Assembly (NCBI GenBank): GCA_025266875.1
Contig: JALLLT010000018.1
Location: 248,001-312,000 of the forward strand
Source of the DNA: Fennellomyces sp. T-0311
Lineage: Eukaryota; Mucoromycota; Mucoromycetes; Mucorales; Lichtheimiaceae
Length of the DNA stretch: 64,000 nucleotides
Direction of reading: 5' to 3'
Part shown: positions 35,946 through 47,182 of the stretch, piece after piece
Numbering within the stretch: position 1 is the first letter of the stretch
Layout: every line of letters starts with the position of its first letter
Position numbers and translations under genes: made by a program
Notes under the pieces: model-generated
Seen by the model: only the letters and a program-made list of their open reading frames with translations
What the model was told of the DNA's origin: nothing
Databases searched by the model: none

Positions 35946-36880
35946 ATGTCAACCGAGAAATGCCCAGTAGATCATAAGCAGCCCGCTGAGCCTGCCAAAT
36001 GTCCCGTTGACCATGACAACATGAAAGCCGCCGCTTCCACGGCAACCTCGAGTGAAAAGTGTCCCGTCGATCCCAGTGCTTATCAACATTTTCTACCCAA
36101 GCAGCAGGAACAATCAAGCGAGGCAGAGAAATGCCCAGTCGATCACAACGCATACAAGCACTTTATTCCGCAATCGCGGGAAGCAGAAGGGTGCGATTCA
36201 GACGCGATCGATGCTCGCAACAATATGCCAGCTGTTGCACAACAAGCGCCTCACCCCGGACAAAAATCTGCATTGAACACTGAACGTGAAATATCCAGTA
36301 TTCCGCGTGCAGACAAGGAAGAGCAGCGTTGGATCTATCCATCCGAACAGATGTTCTTCAATGCCATGCGTCGCAAGAACTGGAACCCAGAAGAACGGGA
36401 TATGTCGGTGGTCGTGCCCATCCACAACGCTGTCAATGAGATGGCCTGGGTCAAGATTCTGGAATGGGAAAAGATGCATGATACGTAAGTGTAAATATGC
36501 ACAAAGCGATTGGCACAGCTTATTGACTATGTCGCATGTAGCGTATGCAACCAGCCCAAACTGGTCAAATTTCAGGGACGACCAAAGGACATCACGCCCA
36601 AGGCTCGTCTGTATTCCTTCTTTGGGTATGACTGGCGCTTATCATGTATAGAGGATAACTGACAACGCCGATTAGATACAAGCTGCCTTTCGATCGACAC
36701 GACTGGGTGGTGGATCGTTGTGGCGAAAAGGTGACCTACGTGATTGACTTTTATTCGGGCAAACAGGACCCCAGACGACCTGAGGCCGTGAGTTTCTACC
36801 TGGATGTGCGACCGGCCGTGACCCTGTCCGGTATCTGGGACCGTTTGCGCATGTCGTTCAAGAAGGGCGAAATCATCTAA
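35946..36880 (+). CDS. CYC3: Cytochrome c haem lyase (holocytochrome c synthase)
   Basis: This enzyme of the mitochondrial intermembrane space attaches haem to the CXXCH motif of apocytochrome c. Three exons give about 276 residues. The N-terminal 75 residues carry four Cys-Pro-Val motifs (Cys at about residues 6, 19, 39 and 63; EKCPVDH, AKCPVDH, EKCPVDP, EKCPVDH), which in this family bind or sense haem. The catalytic part starts around [19 protein letters not shown] and includes the conserved haem-ligand region [14 protein letters not shown]. It continues with [24 protein letters not shown] and LDVRPAVT. The final residues are [11 protein letters not shown]. Start chosen at [10 protein letters not shown], immediately after an A-rich leader. 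No cleavable presequence is expected for the family. Confidence 0.95.
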
Positions 36881-36979
36881 AGTCGATATACCAACGGTGG
36901 CTTGTCGGGCACAAACCTTACTTAATTCTGGGCCACAAAAAAATACGTTGCATAGATTCTTTCAAAAAAAAAGTTATTC

Positions 36980-39037
36980 ATGGGCCAACCAAAGCATAGT
37001 AATAAAGACGCATCCAACACGGCGCTTTCAGCAGCCGAAAAGAAATACCAACGTGGCAAGCCCGTTCCGTTCAAAGTAATTCTATTTCTTTTATTATTTT
37101 TGCCGAGATCGCGATCGATCTAACCCGTTAACAGAAAGTTAGGAGTGGAAAGCTTCGAGGAAAATTAGAACGACAAGAAGAGAAAATTCGGGATGCCATA
37201 CAATCAGCTGCCAGGGCCGAGATGCTGCTTGGTGAAGAAGCAGGCTTTCTCGAAGCCGAAGGACTCGAAAAGACATACCAGTTTAAGCAGAATCAACTCG
37301 CCAAGGAAGCTGATATTAATACCGCACAAAAGGTTTGCGTCAACGACACTGGTATGTGTCCTGGGCTCATCCGTGTTTGCATATAGATCTTTTCGTTGGA
37401 TTTACCCGATCATGGCCCATATAGCATTGATTATACTCGCAACGGCAGGTATGATCCGATATACACCTCTTTTTATACGACCATGACAGATGTTGACACA
37501 CAGTAACGGATAGACATTTACTTGTTGGCGGCAAAGCAGGTCATTTGGCTGCATTCGATTGGCAAACGGGAAAGCTCCATTGTGAAATCCATGTTAACGA
37601 ACTAGTACGGGACGTCAAGTAAGTTATCAATATCCAGCCGACACATAGAGCATAGTTCTAAAATGACCCACAGATGGCTCCATAATGAAACAATGTTCGC
37701 CGCCGCTCAGAAACAATACGTATACATCTACGACAACAACGGATTGGAAATCCATCGACTAAAGAATCACAACGACACCACCAAACTTGAATTTCTGCCA
37801 TACCACTACTTGCTCGCTTCTATTGTATGTATAGCCTAACATGGATTGGAGAAGAGATCAGTAGTATAACTGGATTCATACAGGGCAACGCCGGATATCT
37901 GCGGTACCAAGATACATCCACAGGCCAACTGGTTGCCGAGTTACGAACCAAACTTGGACCATGCGCAACCATGGCACAAAACCCATGGAATGCCATCTTA
38001 CATTTGGGTCACGCAAATGGTATACATTGGATTTCTGCTCGAGGGAAAAGGGTTTGGTTGTGTTAACAAACAGGTTGCACTAGGTACTGTCACATTATGG
38101 TCCCCCAACATGTCACAACCGGCAGTCAAGATGCAGTGTCATCGAGGCAATGTGCAGGCACTGGCAGTAGATCCCACAGGTCGATACATGTCAACAGCAG
38201 GCTTGGATGGACAGTTGAAGATTTGGGATATTCGGAAGTATGAGATTTTACAAGAATATTACTCTCCACGACCAGCAGCATCATTATCTATTTCTCAACG
38301 AGGATTATTGGGCGTTGGATGGGGTTCACACGTTACAGTAAGTTCTATCAAACAGTCCGAGAAAGAAAGAAAAAAAACTAAAGTCATACTAGGTATGGAA
38401 AGATGCATTTTTGACCAAACAAAACTCGCCATACATGAATCATCTGCAACCCTCATCATCTATTCGTGATATCCAATTCGTTCCATACGAAGATGTGCTC
38501 GGATTCGGCCACGCCAAGGGCATTTCTAGTATTGTTATTCCAGGTAAAGAAAAATTGGTGTTTAATTCCCTTCAAAATAAGTGACACTCGTTGACTTATC
38601 GTAACGATCAGGTGCTGGTGAACCCAACTTTGACTCGTTGGCTGCCAATCCTTACCAAACCAAGAAACAACGACAGGAAGCTGAAGTACACAGTCTTTTG
38701 GATAAGTTACAACCTGATATGATTGCATTGGATCCTACAAACGTCGGCAGAATGACCAAGATGTCAAGAGGCGATATCATGAGAATTCGAAAGGAAGAAA
38801 GGGAACAGGATGAAGCTGAGAAGTATCAAAAGCTGAGAAAGAAGACGAAGAAGCATTTGAAGCGACATGAAAATGTTATTGATGCACGAAAGGTAATACG
38901 CTTACTTGATGTCTGGTTGTCTTTGCTAATCGACGCAATAGATTGCGATCCAAGAGCAATTCGAGCAGGAAAAGCAGAAGCGTATTGCAGCAAAGGAAAA
39001 GCCAAAGCCGTTCACAGCTTTGGACATTTTCAAATAA
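36980..39037 (+). CDS. UTP7: U3 snoRNP protein Utp7 (WDR46), WD40
   Basis: Utp7 is part of the small-subunit processome that makes 18S rRNA in the nucleolus. About eight exons join to some 530 residues. The protein starts [12 protein letters not shown] with a Lys/Arg-rich segment ([25 protein letters not shown]). A seven-bladed WD40 propeller follows, with units such as [58 protein letters not shown] and [20 protein letters not shown]. The C-terminal family signature is [20 protein letters not shown], which is diagnostic of Utp7/WDR46, then a charged helical tail ending [12 protein letters not shown]. It lies on the same strand only 99 bp after the haem lyase gene, with its own AT-rich promoter. 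Confidence 0.93.
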
Positions 39038-39299
39038 ACCATTTTTTGTATATTTTTTGCATCACTATATGCTGCGTGGTGATAATTTGATATGAGGAGT
39101 TGGATAGTTAAGCAGTAATCATGCTTTTTCTAACTACGCGCGGAGTAAGTTTATATCCGTATACCCACCCAAAGAGGCATTGAAGAAAAAGTCAACTGCA
39201 CTTTTTATCAGGTAAAGTCTAGTGACTTATCGTTTATTATACATGTTTCAGAGAGATGACACTGTAACTTTTGTAACGCAAAGTAACCGATCCAAACAT

Positions 39300-40205
39300 T
39301 GCCAAGCATCGAGTAGTTAATCACATGACGAGGTCGCAGTGGTTCTACGGAACGGGACACTGGAGGAAGTCGTCATGTTAACTCCCGTACAAGCAAGATG
39401 CGATTCCTATCGACATTGATTACAAACGCAACGTATCGGTAGCAATGGCCTCTCTCATTTGCTTTGGATCAAACTTGTTTCCAGACGAGCATCCTTCCAA
39501 TGCGACGATGAGGTATTTTTTTAACGACGAACGAGGAAAGAAAGCAAATGAAAACCTTTACAAAGTGATCTGCTCGATAGCTTTGATGGTGTTGGATTGG
39601 AGCCCAAGGATTAAATCCGATAAGAAGTCCAAGTCGAGGATATCTCCTTTGCGCGTTACCAGAATTGTTAGCGTCGATCTGTCAACACTCCGTTACCTCG
39701 GTCGTACTAAGAGACCAAGAGAAAGACCAAGAGAATCAATGAGGTAAGTCTGTCATATGAATTCGAAGGAAGCAACCGCGTATAAAAGAACCATCGTAAT
39801 AATAGATAGCAAGCTGTTCGGATTTTTAGAGATAAATCTATGTCTTTGAGGGTTCGTTTACTCAAATCCCCACATGCTGGACTGGAGTCAATGGCCGATG
39901 TGAAGAACAGCAGGCTGCTATTCCACTCATTATTACAAACCAGACAGCCAGGCTCAATTCATCTCACCGGTATTGCCACTCTCCCTCACTGAAGAATGCG
40001 ACGAGTGCGTTATATTAGGTATCGTATTTAACAACGTGAATATAGTAAAATGGACGATCTCTTTGCTAACTATAGCTACTTCTATATATCTCCAATTTCA
40101 GGAAAGCCCGATTGATGGTTACTTATACAAAATCATTAATACGATACTTTTGAGGCGTTTCCAGCGTGTAGAATCGCACATGCAAGAGTCAAGAGCTTTG
40201 TATTG
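39300..40205 (+). pseudogene. Decayed HET-domain gene fragment (copy 2)
   Basis: The pieces run in the plus direction. At 39311-39335 there are 25 bases that match the complement of 49561-49585 at 24 positions (the region before the WTLEK-like box). About 39,450-39,515 matches the complement of about 49,195-49,260 well. At 39,973-40,010 the reading LSLTEECDECVIL equals LSLTEECSECFIL from the C-terminus of the intact HET protein. A tail (YKIINTILLRRFQ) may match the end of that protein. Stops and frame changes break it throughout. Confidence 0.65.
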
Positions 40206-41066
40206 AATAAAACTGGCGTTTACTATCTCTCTGTATATAATGACATTCCTTGCTCTGCGCTGAAGGTAATGATATTATCAGTTAATTGAATTTTTACCGT
40301 CAGTGTTCAAGCTGTTGTTTGTACATAATTCTCAGACATTCTACTAAACCGTAGCATATCCACCCTTATTACATCTAATTATTACAACTGCAATACTTCA
40401 CAAATACAACATTTTCATTACATAGATCATCCAAGTGCTAACCCACCCGTGCGCCATTGAATTTTTGATTTGAAGTAATATATATATACGAGCAGCAACA
40501 GGTCGTTGATGCATGTTCTAAATTGGAGACATAAAACGGAGAAGAGTGTTATCGGCATATAACGGCGGTAAAAGTGAAACTACGATCTTTTGCTTTCGAT
40601 CACTTCTCATATGTACCCAAGGGTCTGGCAGACTCAGTATGAGTGATTAACCGTAGTACAATAGTTTTCATTTGATTCACACTTTTAGCAACTGACGGAC
40701 CACCGCATTATGTAAGTAATGAAGTATTTGTACAAGAGCTTATGAACCACGAATCATTAACAGCTATATCACGGTGGATGATACTGTAGGGCTGTCATTG
40801 ATATATGTAGAATGTTGAAACTACGAAGCAGGAGGCACACCTTCTCTCTCCATTATTATAATGAATACCTTCCACGTGGTTACGTTTTTCTCATCTCCAG
40901 AATATCAAACGGCAGCGTTACATAAGGATGAAATAAAGGTCTATATAGACGACATTTATGAACGCGCGCTGACCACAGATTTCCGCTCTTGTTTGATCCG
41001 GTTGAACAAGGAATGAAAACCTTATGCGGCACTAGAGGAAGGGAAATAGTCATGAGGAACTCTTGT
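40206..41066. other. Intergenic, no gene seen
   Basis: This stretch is AT-rich with stops in every frame and no splice-bounded exon that I could support. It leads into the MITE. Confidence 0.5.
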
Positions 41067-41210
41067 TACAATAGAACCCCGCTTTTTGCATCAAGATCTC
41101 GTTCAACCAGCCCGACTTCTCTGCCAATTCACTCCCGGTTTTTGCATACCCTCAGTTTTCGCACTACATTTTCTGCAAATCCGCCTGTGCAAAAACGGGG
41201 TTCCATTGTA
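41067..41210. mobile_element. MITE, Tc1/mariner-pogo type, about 140 bp
   Basis: The two ends are inverted copies: the left end reads CAATAGAACCCCGCTTTTTG and the right end, on the complement, CAATGGAACCCCGTTTTTGC (one mismatch and one gap over about 22 bp). Each end is flanked by TA (41067-41068 and 41209-41210), the target duplication of the Tc1/mariner superfamily. The interior has no coding capacity, so it would need a transposase from elsewhere. No second copy was found in the window. Confidence 0.75.
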
Positions 41211-41555
41211 CTCGAAAACACATATAATTATGTAGCAGTTCATGATCTTATTACTAGCGAGCTGCCTAGGCAGTGACTGCTTTACCTTTTTTAAGCGCAA
41301 CACTACATATATTATAAACGCAACGCAGGTGCGTGCTGGTGTTAATGATAAAAACTGTATGTCATGGTCAAGATGATCATAGTACTTGTGATAATAATGG
41401 AAACTGTTGGTGATGCACGGGTAACCTTTAATGTTATTTTTACAAATATTGATTAATTAGCAAGAACCAAGTATACACGCTATAAGTAAGTTTCGATATG
41501 TACATATGGATGAGCAAGGTAAAGAAAAATAAGAATGAGTGAGAGAAGCAGTAGT

Positions 41556-43530
41556 TTACAGAAGGCACTTTTTGTTTAAGATCTTCTTGACTTCTTGTGC
41601 GACATTGATGATTGCTTCCAAGGTATCCTCTTTGTCCTTTGGGTTTCGGAGAAAAGTTGCTGGAAGCCAAGACGGTGCCTCTCCAAGTTCAACCAGAAGA
41701 TTCTCAGCGAACCTAATCACCCATTGCTCGCGATATAAGGCTAGCTTGTATATCACGCGGCGGGGTTTGTAAGCGGACAGGTCGAGGGGAAGATCATGGC
41801 GGTCACGAGTGATGTTCAAGCGGCTTACGTCCCAGATCTCATCCTGCGTGAGCTCGATACTCCAGTCACCATTGTAGGCATAGACCCATTCCTTTTTCTG
41901 AGTAACCAACCGGGGAGTATAGCATCGTGACTTTAGATGGAAAATGAGTCGATTTGTGTCAGTGTTCAAAGCAAGTCCATCGGCAAACAGGCCATGAGGG
42001 GTGCCACGTATCTCGCCCTTGGTCGTATGAACTGCTCGCTGCAACTTGAGTTCCCAATCATAATCGTTCTGCAAGTCAGCGCTGCGGATCGTAGTGACAT
42101 CAAAGCTTTGGGTAAGGCAACGCCAAGTGCCAACACGCTTTTCACCAGTAAATTTGACAATAAGGGTCGTTTCCCATTGTTCCTCGCCCAGTGGTCTCTT
42201 TTGCTTGACCCGGCTCCTATCAGTGGTGTGCTGCTCAACAAAAGCTGGAAACTGGGTTGCCTCGATCACGTAGCTGGAGCTCGGGGAGTCAGAGTATTTG
42301 GTACCATGACAACCAGTCAAAGACGTCGCGGAGATCATCTTCTGTCTTCCCAACGCAGGGTGCAAAATTTGCCTCAAAATTCTTGTGCGGAAGAACCTTT
42401 CCAACAAAGTAATCGAGCGATCGCGCGATATTCTGGCGCGGGTACTGCGTCAGAACGATGTGACCAAACCGAACCTTCATCTTCATCTCCCATTGGGTCA
42501 AACGAAGGCTCTCGAGACCGGCCTCTAATGCACTCTCCATAGCCTTGATGTTGGCTGCATCCAGATTCTTTACAGTATCAGATAGTTCATTGCCGACATC
42601 ATCTTGAGGATTATCCAAAGTGATGAGACCCAACTGGTCGTCAATTTGACCCACGACAGCACCAGTTGTTAAACCTTCCAGCAAACTGCCCTTGCCCTGC
42701 ATGGCTTGCTCTTCTCCGGGCGGCGCATAATGATACGTAAAGAAATGGGGAGGGAGCGTGCAGAATTGGACCACCATGATATGGTTTGGCTGCTTCAAAA
42801 GATGGATCAAGCTGACCTTGGGAGTTCGAAAAACTTGGAGATACCAGTTGCGCATGCGCTTGCCGGCCTTCACGACATTTTCTTCCTTTTTGTGGGTGAG
42901 CTCAATCATATTATGCGCGTCGTTGAAGCGCATGTAGCACTTGCATTCCGCTCGAAGTCGGTTCAGATATTCATCTTGAGCGCCAACAACTCTGGTAGGA
43001 TGAAGCGAGCGATCCGGGAAAGGCATGAAGCCGGTGTACTGAAAAGGCACATCCGGGTATTCCCGATAAGTCAAGTCTTCTGTGTGCTTGGCCAACTTTG
43101 GATCTGCGCGCTTTTGCTCTGCTTTGGTTAGTTCTCGTTCAGGTTTGCTCCACTTTCTGCTCTTGGGCATCGACGCGTCCCGCTGCTGTTGCAATCGCTC
43201 CATGATCAAATCCAGCATTCGTCGAGCCCGTTTCACTGATTCTCGATCGCCCCAAATGTCAAGCTGTCGCAATGGTTCATTGAGCTTGAGTGAGGTGTTG
43301 GTATCTCGTCGGATCTCTTCCAACTTGCAACGCCCCTTGCCCAAAACTTCTTCAAGAATAAAGTCTGTCGTACTCAGCCAGCTGTCATCCGGTACTTGGA
43401 TCTGGCTGCGCTCATTGTAAGGCTGTTCATTGACCGAATAATGCCCAATAATCTGGTGATCGCGCCAGTTCTCTTCTTTCTCGATTGTGTCCAGGTCAAC
43501 ATCGTAAGGCACTTCTGGTTCGATGGACAT
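41556..43530 (-). CDS. KH-domain RNA-binding protein, two frames joined
   Basis: The first frame (43530 to about 42305) starts MSIEPEVPYDVDLDTIEKEE and contains two KH-like units: LGKGRCKLEEIRRDTNTSLK with LDIWGDRESVKRARRMLDLI, and LNRLRAECKCYMRFNDAHNM with ENVVKAGKRMRNWYL. It then stops at WLSWYQIL. A second frame, shifted by one, carries on without a break (YVIEATQFPAF, GEKRVGTWRCLTQSFDVTT, WVYAYNGDWSIELTQDEIW) and ends KKILNKKCLL at 41556. Removing 42274-42304 as a 31-nt GT...AG intron restores frame, but that is very short for this genome. The alternative is a true frameshift or an assembly error. The composite is about 680 residues. Sls1-like mitochondrial proteins combine KH units similarly, but no presequence or anchor is seen, so I do not assign that name. 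Confidence 0.7.
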
Positions 43531-44843
43531 GTTAAATGGTATAGGAGGAGTGTACGATTGGCAACATCAGTAGACGCCAGCCATTTATGGTCCTGTTCAT
43601 GCAGACACGCCTATGGCTCCGGGTAATACAGCCATCACCCTTTGGTGCTGTCCTAGTGTACTTTATCACCGGACGCCCGCTTTTAGGGAGCTTTTGCTAT
43701 TGTATATCTTGTCCATACTGTTGCAAGCACAGTAGTTTCTAATCCTTTGTACTCTCCTTGCAACGATCCCATACACACATAGACTTGCTTAAGCACACTC
43801 AGCCGCAGTTTATGATTCACTTGATATCGGCCAGAACCAAACGAAAACTAGCTTTCATGTCAATGTTAGCCCCGTGGCATCATTTGCATAGGCTTGACTG
43901 CCTGACGAATAAAATGCACGGGATCACTTGCTTCCACAAAAATCAAATACATCGTTCGTACTGAACAAACATATTTGAACATAATATGGCTTGGGTACAT
44001 GTGTACTTTTATGATAGGAGAGCTTTTCAAATCTACTAGAGATTCCATGCTGCTTTTGTACGACGGTAAAGCAAAATGTCATGTGTAACTCATATCCGAA
44101 GCTCTGTGATAGCTGTATCCTCCATTCGTTTGATTGAGAGGGGCTCTATTTTACATGTACGTAGCATGTGTATGTGCTTAAAGGAAAAGCTGTACTAATA
44201 AAAAGGCAATCGTAAAAGTGCATGGTTTGTTCCACAAATGGCTGAGCCCATTCCAGTGGCAGATTGTTGAAAATTAGTAGTAATGCGCAGAATTGATGTG
44301 GCATAATTAAATGTAGAGAACGATAAACCGGCTAGGCCCAATACTTTGTGCAGCTTGTCAGTATCATTAAATTCTTCGGCAGTAGATCGACCTGTCTTTA
44401 AAGCAGCAGATTTGTGTAACAATCTCCTTGCCACGTGGCAACTACAGAAATCCTTGTAATTGGGACATGGCCCCATTGTCGTCCAGTGAACACTTTTGTG
44501 ATTGGTAACTTCTTCTGAATCACCTGCCATGGTGCTATATACAATCCATTAGAACGTCCAACAATTTATCCTATGCAACGTCCTTGTCATCTTTGCGTTT
44601 GCTTTGGATCGGCTGCCTCCCCCTCTGCTAAAGTAAGCAGTACATCCGTTCAAATGTATGCGTCAATCGTAACGTGGCTTCATCCGGTTTACCATGTACT
44701 TGCTCACCGTGTCGGAATGGACTCAGGAAAATGGATTTTACGCGTACGCATAATATTTGAGAATCCATGTGCGAGTCCCCATCGTCATTACGTGAGCTAT
44801 GTATCAGTCGCCCAAGTACCGGCGGCTGTGAAATGAAGCATGA

Positions 44844-44869
44844 TTGCCATGAAAACTATTTCATGGCAA
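44844..44869. repeat. Perfect 11-bp inverted repeat, 4-nt loop
   Basis: The arms TTGCCATGAAA and TTTCATGGCAA are exact complements around the loop ACTA. The RNA would form a stable hairpin. No gene depends on it visibly, so it could be chance, a binding site for a dimeric factor, or a remnant of a mobile element end. Confidence 0.6.
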
Positions 44870-45941
44870 CAGCTTGCGACATGGACAGAAATGCGAGGAT
44901 ATGCTAGATATACTATAAGTTTGACAGCTGTTGTGGCACTACAGATCTGTTTGTTTGTAGCACAGCACTAAAATATCGGGATGAAGACAATCCATCCAAA
45001 CGCACTCGATCTGAAATATCACCGTGTGGTATGCAACAGTGTAGCAATCTGTTTATACTTGTGCTTTTATGCGTTTCTTGAATGTAATAAGCAAAGATAG
45101 TCACATGACAAACAATGTCGTATCCACAGTTTAAAGGAATGGATGATGATCCATTAACAGTTTGACATGCTATCGTGCAGTATTCGTCTTTTTTTCTCTA
45201 TCGCATCTTCTCCTCTAATTGTCTCCGTTGCTTCTCCTGCATCATTGCCCTCATCCAGTTTCTTAATTTTCACCGTATTGGGTGTCGTACTTTTCGCGGA
45301 GCAGTGTACTTGGGTCACATATGGACTCTGTGTGATACCAAGGATAGACGCAATTGAAACAATCCGCTCAATATTTTCGAGAGAGACGTTGTACGTGCTG
45401 TTGCGGAGACCGTCTCATTGCAATTCGTTCGAGAATTGACTATGAGCATCGTGGATAAGCTGGCTGGATCGACCTTTCGAGCAGTGCTTGTGTATGTACT
45501 CCTACGGTGTTGACCTGACTATGATTATGCAGAACTAGAAAGAAACATACATAGGTAATAAGTTTGAGAAAATATAGGCTTCTCCACATGTTCGGAACGC
45601 ACAGACTTTTTTTGTTGGGGATGTTGAGGATGTTTATTTTCGAGCAAAATGGATCTGAAGGCGACATTTCGAGTTCAAGGCTTGCAATCTCGGTTAGTTT
45701 TTTTTTTAAAAAAAAAAACAAAACCCAATGCACGAGCATGCTGCCTCCACTGCAACTTGAGCCTGTTGTTAAACAAAAGAAAACATCGTATCTTTGCACC
45801 AAAGATAACAATAGCCCCGCTAACAAAGGCGTCACAGAGTGACATTGCCAGGGGATACTCACCCCTGGAAACGGTGTCCAATCGCAACGACCGAGAAATC
45901 GTATAGTCGGGTAACGAAAAAAAAATTTTTCGATCGCCACC

Positions 45942-45950
45942 CAATATAAA
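45942..45950 (+). promoter_or_regulatory. TATA box of the ADP/ATP carrier gene
   Basis: CAATATAAA lies 61-69 bases before the ATG at 46011. It is followed by a pyrimidine-rich leader (about 45,977-46,003), a combination typical of strongly expressed fungal genes. Confidence 0.65.
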
Positions 45951-46010
45951 GAAGGGAGGCGACGATGCGGATGTGGTTTCCTTCCTTCTTTCAACCCCTC
46001 TCTATTAAAA

Positions 46011-47070
46011 ATGGCCGCCGAGAAGTCCCAGAACCAGTTCGTCATCGTAAGTACAGGAGCATCCGGAATTCACCATTGAAAAGATCGTTTGTGAATATGA
46101 GTATCAACCAATCCAAATGTTATTAGGATTTCCTTATGGGTGGTGTTTCCGCCGCTGTCTCTAAGACTGCTGCTGCCCCCATCGAGCGTATCAAGCTCTT
46201 GATCCAGAACCAGGATGAAATGATCAAGCAGGGCCGTCTTGCCTCTCCCTACAAGGGTATTGGCGACTGCTTCGCCCGCACCATGAAGGAAGAAGGTGTC
46301 ATCTCGTTCTGGCGTGGTAACACTGCCAACATCATCCGTTACTTCCCCACCCAGGCTTTGAACTTTGCCTTCAAGGATAAGTTCAAGCGTATGTTCAACA
46401 AGGATAAGAAGAAGGATGGTTACTGGGCCTGGTTCGCCGGTAACTTGGCTTCCGGTGGTGCTGCTGGTGCCTCGTCGCTCTTCTGTAAGTAAATTTGTTT
46501 ATATTTTCAGGGGTATAAGGTTCTTATTTCTAACTTAAAAATTTTACAGTCGTCTACTCTCTTGACTACGCCCGTACCCGTCTTGCCAACGACGCCAAGG
46601 CTTCCAAGGGTGGAGGTGAGCGCCAGTTCAACGGTCTTATCGATGTCTACCGTAAGACCTTGGCCTCCGATGGTATTGCCGGTTTGTACCGTGGCTTCAC
46701 CATCTCCTGCGTTGGTATCATCGTCTACCGTGGTCTGTACTTCGGTATGTACGATTCGCTCAAGCCCGCTCTTCCCGAGAACCTCCAGAAGAACTTCTTG
46801 GCCACTTTCTTGCTTGGCTGGGCTGTTACCACTGGTGCTGGTTTGGCTTCGTACCCCATTGACACCATCCGTCGTCGTATGATGATGACCTCCGGTGCCG
46901 CTGTCAAGTACGACTCCTCCCTCCACGCTTTCCGTGAAATCGTTGCCAAGGAAGGTACCAAGTCCCTCTTCAAGGGTGCTGGTGCCAACATTCTCCGTGC
47001 CATCGCTGGTGCTGGTGTCTTGTCTGGTTACGACGCTCTCCAGGAAATCCTCTTCGGCAAGAAGTTCTAA
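46011..47070 (+). CDS. AAC1: Mitochondrial ADP/ATP carrier
   Basis: This carrier exchanges cytosolic ADP for matrix ATP across the inner membrane. Three exons give about 310 residues: a short first exon ([12 protein letters not shown]), a second ending [10 protein letters not shown], and a third ending QEILFGKKF. The three mitochondrial-carrier repeats are present ([36 protein letters not shown]), and RRRMMM is the hallmark of ADP/ATP carriers. The coding sequence strongly prefers codons ending in C or in G after pyrimidines (GGT, GCC, CGT, AAG, TTC), unlike the neighbours. This agrees with very high expression. It has a good TATA box and a poly(A) signal about 105 bases after the stop. Confidence 0.97.
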
Positions 47071-47176
47071 ATTCCTTAATACCGCACACATCCATCCATC
47101 CCAAAAGCATTAGACTATCTTTTTGATAAATCATATATAGAGGGGTCTATATAAAAAAGCTATGCCTTTTGTTCCA

Positions 47177-47182
47177 AATAAA
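47177..47182 (+). terminator. Poly(A) signal of the ADP/ATP carrier gene
   Basis: AATAAA occurs 107 bases after the stop codon, in AT-rich sequence, as expected for a fungal 3' end. Confidence 0.55.

Larger units (their letters stand above)
43531..46010. other. Intergenic, uncertain small frame and decayed traces
   Basis: This 2.5-kb stretch has no firm gene. A 111-codon minus-strand frame with an ATG at 44530 (to 44195) shows no motif, so I leave it uncalled. On the plus strand at about 44,950-45,480, pieces such as KYRDEDNPSKRTRSEISP and LTMSIVDKLAGSTFRAVL read like protein but are broken by stops. A T10A11 junction occurs at 45,698-45,718. Confidence 0.35.

Noticed and set aside
44195..44530. 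Minus-strand frame of 111 codons with an ATG
   Set aside because: No motif, no clear leader and no recognisable family. It is not convincing without transcript data.
46507..47091. Minus-strand frame of 194 codons
   Set aside because: It is antisense to the ADP/ATP carrier. The strong codon bias of that gene removes stops on the other strand, which explains the frame.
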